Origin: Pelobacter seleniigenes DSM 18267
Lineage (GTDB): Bacteria; Desulfobacterota; Desulfuromonadia; Desulfuromonadales; Geopsychrobacteraceae
DNA: 64,000 bases
Assembly: GCF_000711225.1 (NCBI RefSeq)
Contig: NZ_JOMG01000004.1
Span: forward strand, 887,165-951,164
Direction of reading: 5' to 3'
Shown: one piece after another, positions 59,197 through 64,000 of the stretch
How the letters are laid out: each line of letters opens with the position of its first letter
Numbering within the stretch: the stretch's first letter is position 1
Notes under the pieces: generated by a model
What the model was told of the DNA's origin: nothing
Databases searched by the model: none
Seen by the model: the letters and a program-made list of their open reading frames with translations, nothing else
Made by a program: the position numbers and the translations under genes

Positions 59197-61692
59197 TCAG
59201 GGCACCGGGAACCCTTGAGGTTTGGTCCCGACATAGTAGGGGCGCATCATTTCGTTGTCTTCGTGTTCAACGATATGGCAATGCCAGACATACAGCCCCG
59301 GGATGTCAAAGGTGGCCTTAACCCGGGTGATCTCGCCGGGATAGGTCAGCACCGTATCCTTCATTCCGAGTTCGTTGGGCAACGGCGGAATCGGTGCGCC
59401 GATGGGGGCAAAGGTCGGGCTGAGCGGATCAAACAACTGGCGATGAACGATTTCGTAACGGACCAGGTGCATATGGATCGGATGGCCGTCTACCGTCAGG
59501 TTGTAGAAATCCCAGTTTTCCGTTGAGTTAAGGGCCGGGTTTTCGGTCACCGGATCTCTCCACAACATCGGAGAACTGGCTAGCGGGCTGTTGGCGACCA
59601 GCGGGTCAGACCCGATCGTCCCCAGCAGGGCAGCTTTTGGCGCCTGGGGAACCGCACCTAAGGCAGCGCAGTCCGCGACGATATTCGGATTGGGGGCCGG
59701 GAACGTTGCCACGGTGGTAATGGCCCCGGTCGGTCCGACCGTGACGCAGACCTGGGCGGACTCTTCTTCATTCAGGCTCAATTGGCGGGTGACCGAAGCG
59801 GTTGCCGTAATATCCGGCTCGGCATTCATGGTCAAAGCCAACGGTGAGGTGGTGGTGGCATCTGCCAGTACGGTCAGCGCATTATTGACGACAAACTGCA
59901 TGACCTGGCCGGAGGTGGCCGGATCAGCCGGGATATCCGGGAACCCGCCAAAGGGGGCGTCCGGCGCGGTGTTGAGTACGCGGACAATGGTTCCGTTCGG
60001 CAGACCGCTGAAATCGACGATAACATCGGCGCGTTCAGCCGGGGCCATCAACAGCGCCTGCATCGGATCGGGCAGTGGTACCGGGGCCGGGATCGTTCCG
60101 TCACCGGGCAGGACCGCTGCGGAACCGGTCTGGATCATGACCACGTTAGGCAGGAAACCCTGATCGCCACCGATCTGATAAAAAGGAACCTCAATCCCGT
60201 AGCGAACCGGACGTTGGTTCTGGGCAGCCACCAGGCGAGCCTGCAAACGCGCTGCCCGGGCCGGGAAACGGACCGCAAGGCGATTGATCAGGCGAATTAA
60301 GGCTGCGTCGACCTGATTGACAAATGGCGTGGGGATCACCTCAAACATCGACAGATTGATAAAGCGTGAGTTGCTGCCATTAAGCAGCCGGAAGCGGTAT
60401 TTGGCCGGCGCGACCTCAAATTGAGGCCAAGTGGTGCCGTTGACCACCATGGTGTTGAAAAACGCTTCCGGGTTCCAGATCGGCGCGATATCGCTGCCGG
60501 CATTGGCATCGCCGACATAGGGGCCGTTAAAGCCGTCAAAGAACGCCCGGGTATTCGGGTAGAACAGGGAGCCGTCGGTATTAAAGGAACGATCCTGGAT
60601 CACGATCGGGATCTCGCGAATGGTCTGCCGGACAGCTGGATCAAAGTTCGGGTCTGCCATGCCGCTTGGGGCAGGCCCTGGTAAAACGGCAGGGGCGCCA
60701 CCGGTCGTGGTGGGAGCATCGTAGCTGCCACGGATCAGCCAGAAACCGGCCGGGCCGGCATAGACGTTGAGTCGGGTCATGCCCAGGGCGTGGTCATGAT
60801 ACCAGAGAGTTGCTGCCGGCTGGCTGTTTTCATAACTGTAAAACGCTGCGCCCGGAACCGGATCGAAATCGACCGTATTTTTATAATCCTGGACGGCACC
60901 GGTGGAGCTGTCGTACTGGGTGTAGAGAGTCCCGGTGGTGATGTACCCGGCCGGGATGTTGTTGGCTGCCGGCAGCCACCAGGCTTCCGGATAACCGTCA
61001 GATTCTGGGTTGACATGGGCTCCGTGGACGTGAGTGACAATCGGGACCGGTCCGGTGTAGGGCGCCGGATTAAGGGTTGCACAGTCGGTCTGTTGCGGCA
61101 GGCCACTGTCAACGCAGCCGGTTCCGGTCGGATTGGCCCAGTGCAGGGTCTGATCGACGGTATTGGTCAGAATGTGGGGAAGGTAGTTGCCGGTGACCGG
61201 ATCTTTGAGATCATTGATCCAGCGCACGGTCGTCGGGCTGTTGGAAAGGTTTTCAACGGTAAAGGCCGGATAGTTGTAATTCGCACCCGGACTTCCCAGT
61301 GCTGCCGGGGCCACATACCCCGGAGGAGGTAAATCCTGTTCCGGGCCATAGCTCCAGATCGGGGTTGGTGGAAACGCGTCACTGCGTCCGTTAACTGTGT
61401 TCCAGACTCCACCGGGCAGAATCTGCTGCTGGAATTGGCGAACCGCAATGTTGTATTTGGCCGCAGGGATGTTGTTCGGGTCAACGCCCGGAACTGCTGG
61501 CTGTACGGTGGCGGTGGGCATTTCAGGGGGAATAACCAGCGGTTGCACATACTTGGGGATGGTCAGCGGATCCAGGGTTCCTCCCGGTAACGGGGCGGCC
61601 ATGGTCGTAGCGGAAATCCAGGCCATAACCAGAATCATGGAGACTGAAAGAATCCCCCATCGTTTGCTTCTGCTGCATCTTTTTTCAAGCAT
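59197..61692 (-). CDS. ompB: OmpB-like multicopper oxidase
   Basis: Encodes 831 residues with a signal peptide (about 1-32). All four copper motifs are intact: HVHGAH (His221, His223), WYHDH (His299, His301), HPIHMH (from His737) and WHCHIVEHEDNEMM (from about 804, giving type 1 Cys, His and Met). The unusual length and Pro/Gly-rich inserts match OmpB of Geobacter, an outer-surface multicopper protein linked to Fe(III) oxide reduction, more than short laccases. Substrate use here is unproven. An AGGGAGG site precedes the ATG. It is a single-gene unit between a terminator and a 430-base upstream region. Confidence 0.88.
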   Translation of the reverse strand: MLEKRCSRSKRWGILSVSMILVMAWISATTMAAPLPGGTLDPLTIPKYVQPLVIPPEMPTATVQPAVPGVDPNNIPAAKYNIAVRQFQQQILPGGVWNTVNGRSDAFPPTPIWSYGPEQDLPPPGYVAPAALGSPGANYNYPAFTVENLSNSPTTVRWINDLKDPVTGNYLPHILTNTVDQTLHWANPTGTGCVDSGLPQQTDCATLNPAPYTGPVPIVTHVHGAHVNPESDGYPEAWWLPAANNIPAGYITTGTLYTQYDSSTGAVQDYKNTVDFDPVPGAAFYSYENSQPAATLWYHDHALGMTRLNVYAGPAGFWLIRGSYDAPTTTGGAPAVLPGPAPSGMADPNFDPAVRQTIREIPIVIQDRSFNTDGSLFYPNTRAFFDGFNGPYVGDANAGSDIAPIWNPEAFFNTMVVNGTTWPQFEVAPAKYRFRLLNGSNSRFINLSMFEVIPTPFVNQVDAALIRLINRLAVRFPARAARLQARLVAAQNQRPVRYGIEVPFYQIGGDQGFLPNVVMIQTGSAAVLPGDGTIPAPVPLPDPMQALLMAPAERADVIVDFSGLPNGTIVRVLNTAPDAPFGGFPDIPADPATSGQVMQFVVNNALTVLADATTTSPLALTMNAEPDITATASVTRQLSLNEEESAQVCVTVGPTGAITTVATFPAPNPNIVADCAALGAVPQAPKAALLGTIGSDPLVANSPLASSPMLWRDPVTENPALNSTENWDFYNLTVDGHPIHMHLVRYEIVHRQLFDPLSPTFAPIGAPIPPLPNELGMKDTVLTYPGEITRVKATFDIPGLYVWHCHIVEHEDNEMMRPYYVGTKPQGFPVP

Positions 61693-62124
61693 TTTTACCT
61701 CCCTATGTCTCGATAAACGAGAAAACCAGGTGCCTGTTCAGTAGGTAGCCGAGGATGTTTGTAACGTTTATGAAATATTTTGTTTATTAAATCAGTAATA
61801 TAAGAAAGTACATTGGTCTATGGGGGAAAATAGAAATGGTTGGTAGGAAATGCCTACCATAAAAATCTTGAAACAACAGGGTGTTACCTATTGTTATATG
61901 ATGGGATTGTTGAAATTTCTAAATAGCACGGAAGACCGAAAAATTCATTCGTGTTTACAATAGGTTGTCGATGCTTGTATTGAATAACTTAATAACAAGG
62001 TTTTTATTGATCGATTCAAAGTTGAGTTTTTGGTGATTTTAAGAACAAAATTATTTTTTTCTAAATAAAAGAAAAAGATATCATGCTTGTAATAAATATC
62101 GATAAATCGGGGTGTTGGAGGTTA
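61693..62124. other. AT-rich region upstream of the OmpB-like gene
   Basis: About 430 bases with no supportable gene. It contains a perfect 7-base dyad, TGGTAGG (61841-61847) and CCTACCA (61853-61859), 150 bases before the ompB-like ATG, which may be a regulator site. A downstream poly-A/T stretch (62045-62070) lies after the CusA-type stop. No clear terminator for cusA is seen. Confidence 0.45.
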
Positions 62125-64000
62125 CTATGAGAACGTCTTCCGGCAGTCAACTAAGGGAGTTGTCCTTTTATTAAGGTTACGCCCGAACCAGAGATAATAG
62201 ATAGCTGGATAAAGCAGCAGTTCCATAATGCCCGAGGTCATCACTCCGCCGATCATGGGTGCGGCAATCCGTTTCATCACGTCGGCGCCGCTGCCTTGAC
62301 TCCACATGATTGGTAGCAGTCCGAAGATAATCACGGCAATGGTCATGATTTTTGGGCGGACCCGGCGTACCGCGCCATGATGAATGGCTTCTTTCAGATC
62401 CTCCCGGTTATTCAGCCGTCCCTGTGCGCTCCACAGCCGCTGGGAGAGGTCCAGATAAAGCAGCATGACCACGCCGGTTTCGGCATCAAGTCCGGCCAGG
62501 GCGATCAGCCCGATCCAGGTCGCCACAGACAGATGATAGCCCAGTAGATACAGAAACCAGAAAGCTCCAACCAGGGAGAAGGGGACGGCCAACAGGACGA
62601 TCAATGTTTTGGCGATCGATCTGGTATTCAGGTAGATGATCAGCACAATCAGCAGCAACGTCAGTGGGATGATCAGCTGCAGCCGTTGGTGAGCGGCCTG
62701 GAGATATTCATACTGACCGCTCCAGATCAGGCTGTACCCTTCGGGAAGGCTGATCTGCTCGGCTACTGCCTGTTGGGCTGCGGCCACAAAGGTGCCGACA
62801 TCGATATTGCGCAGGTCAACATAAACCCAGACCGTGCGGCGGGCATTCTCGCTCTTGATCATTGGCGGCCCCTGGAGTATTTCCAGCCGGGCCAGTTGCG
62901 ATATGGGGACGTGACTACCGTCGTCCAGCGGGACCAGAACCCGGTTGAGGGCGGGCAGGTCATTGCGGAAGTCGCGCTGATAGCGCAGATTGACCGGGTA
63001 ACGTTCCAGCCCTTCAACGGTCTGAGTGATGTTACTGCCGCCGATGGCGGTCTGGATGATCTCCTGAACCTGGCCGACGGTCAGGCCGTAGCGGGCGGCG
63101 GCGCGGCGATCGACAACAAAGTCCAGGTAATAGCCGCCCACGGCACGTTCGGAGTAGGCGCTGAGCGCTCCTTCCTGCTGTCGCATCAGGGCTTCGATCT
63201 GCTCGCCGAGGGCAGAGAGGGTGGGCAGATCCTCCCCCATGATTTTGATGCCGACCGGGGTTTTGATACCGGTGGAGAGCATGTCGATGCGTGCCCTGAT
63301 CGGCATCGTCCAGGCGTTGGTCAGGCCGGGGAACTGGATTTCCCGGTCCAACTCGTTGACCAGGGTGTCGATATCGATGGGACTTTGCTCCGGCCAGATC
63401 CAGGCCAGCGGGGTTTTGACGAAATCGAGGGCAGCCGGCCAGTCCGAATAGAAGCGCTTACGTTGCACCTGGCGCCATTGCTCGCGCGGTTTGAGCATGA
63501 TGGTTGTTTCCAGCATGGACAGCGGGGCCGGGTCGGTAGCGGTTTCGGCGCGGCCGATCTTACCGAAGGTTTTGGCGACCTCAGGGAAAGAGGCAATGAT
63601 CCGATCGGTCTGTTGGAGCAATTCACGTGCTTTGGTGGTGGAAATCCCCGGCAGGGTGGTTGGCATATAAAGCAGGTCGCCCTCCTGCAGCGGAGGCATG
63701 AATTCGCTGCCGAGGGGTCTGGGCGCCAGGTGTAGCGGCCAGAGAATCGACAGGGTTAAAAGCAGGGCCAGCAACAGGCTCGGCCAGCGCCACTTGAGGA
63801 CGAAATTGACCAGCGGGTGGTAGATCCAGATAAAGAACCGGTTGATTGGATTGTGGGTTTCCGGCTTGATCTTGCCGCGAATAAACCAGCCCATCAGAAT
63901 CGGCACCAGGGTCACCGAGAGCAGCGCGGCTGCGGCCATGGCATAGGTTTTGGTATAGGCGAGGGGTTTGAACAACCGACCGGACTGTTCCTGCAGGGCG
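62125..64000 (-). CDS. cusA: CusA/CzcA-type heavy-metal RND efflux pump, partial (C-terminal part)
   Basis: About 624 residues are visible and the frame continues past the right edge (ALQEQSGRLFKPLAYTKTYAMA reads through, abbreviated). The apparent ATG start inside is not the true start. Membrane helices occur near the start of the segment and in a C-terminal block. PLGSEFMPPLQEGDLLYMPTT and the methionines in the periplasmic domain, with GLIALAGLDAETGVVMLLYL, fit the CusA-like Cu(I)/Ag(I) branch of HME-RND pumps. It exports copper or silver using the proton gradient. It lies convergently placed upstream of the OmpB-like gene on the same strand. Confidence 0.9.
   Translation of the reverse strand, partial: ALQEQSGRLFKPLAYTKTYAMAAAALLSVTLVPILMGWFIRGKIKPETHNPINRFFIWIYHPLVNFVLKWRWPSLLLALLLTLSILWPLHLAPRPLGSEFMPPLQEGDLLYMPTTLPGISTTKARELLQQTDRIIASFPEVAKTFGKIGRAETATDPAPLSMLETTIMLKPREQWRQVQRKRFYSDWPAALDFVKTPLAWIWPEQSPIDIDTLVNELDREIQFPGLTNAWTMPIRARIDMLSTGIKTPVGIKIMGEDLPTLSALGEQIEALMRQQEGALSAYSERAVGGYYLDFVVDRRAAARYGLTVGQVQEIIQTAIGGSNITQTVEGLERYPVNLRYQRDFRNDLPALNRVLVPLDDGSHVPISQLARLEILQGPPMIKSENARRTVWVYVDLRNIDVGTFVAAAQQAVAEQISLPEGYSLIWSGQYEYLQAAHQRLQLIIPLTLLLIVLIIYLNTRSIAKTLIVLLAVPFSLVGAFWFLYLLGYHLSVATWIGLIALAGLDAETGVVMLLYLDLSQRLWSAQGRLNNREDLKEAIHHGAVRRVRPKIMTIAVIIFGLLPIMWSQGSGADVMKRIAAPMIGGVMTSGIMELLLYPAIYYLWFGRNLNKRTTPLVDCRKTFS

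Overview
The window looks like chromosomal DNA from a Desulfuromonadales-type (Geobacter/Desulfuromonas-like) anaerobe. This is inferred from an OmpB-like multicopper oxidase, an eight-CxxCH lipoprotein cytochrome, a NosL/ABC locus, a MEMO/AmrB protein, a PEP-CTERM protein, tRNA genes with encoded CCA, and dense, moderately GC-rich coding. No 16S rRNA gene is present, so the assignment is inference.

Layout. 1-2517 (minus): ABC ATPase, FtsX-like permease, a 99-residue membrane protein and NosL, probably a copper/metal transport unit. 2929-24598 (plus): ispH followed by a compact cluster, pfaD-pfaA-pfaC-oleA-oleB-oleC-oleD-PPTase, in which most neighbours overlap by a few bases. 24871-30438 (plus): membrane-anchored sorbosone dehydrogenase-like protein, secretin-N-like protein, tRNA-Cys, TauE/SafE permease, AmrB and gltX. 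30510-37490: a PilZ protein, then a TetR-controlled TolC/adaptor/RND efflux operon with a perfect palindromic operator. 37796-42397: aminotransferase, tRNA-Gln followed by two 160-bp tandem repeats that each end in a copy of the tRNA 3' end, TPR protein, small membrane protein, tRNA nucleotidyltransferase and tRNA-Gly. 42512-45404: small AT-richer accessory region with a NYN protein, a DUF4156 lipoprotein and an IS1380-family element. 45560-49774: Lrp and LuxR-type regulators and small exported proteins. 49885-54354 (minus): a TetR-flavin reductase-radical SAM-Na+/solute symporter-phosphoesterase operon. 54680-64000 (minus): octaheme cytochrome with a structured leader, four FKBP-family paralogues in tandem, OmpB-like multicopper oxidase, and a partial CusA-type pump.

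The most striking locus is 3793-24598. A PUFA-synthase-like iterative system (PfaD enoyl reductase; PfaA KS-AT-4xACP-KR-DH; a PfaB/PfaC-like fusion KS-CLF-AT-DH-DH) runs directly into a complete OleABCD head-to-head condensation pathway and ends with its own phosphopantetheinyl transferase. The simplest reading is a self-contained factory in which the polyunsaturated acyl product is passed to OleA, condensed, reduced by OleD, closed to a beta-lactone by OleC and decarboxylated by OleB. The product would be a long polyunsaturated hydrocarbon such as hentriacontanonaene, rather than a membrane PUFA.

Other points of interest are the rtT-like tRNA-Gln repeats, the cytochrome leader RNA, the unusual radical SAM/symporter operon, and the FKBP array beside extracytoplasmic metalloproteins.
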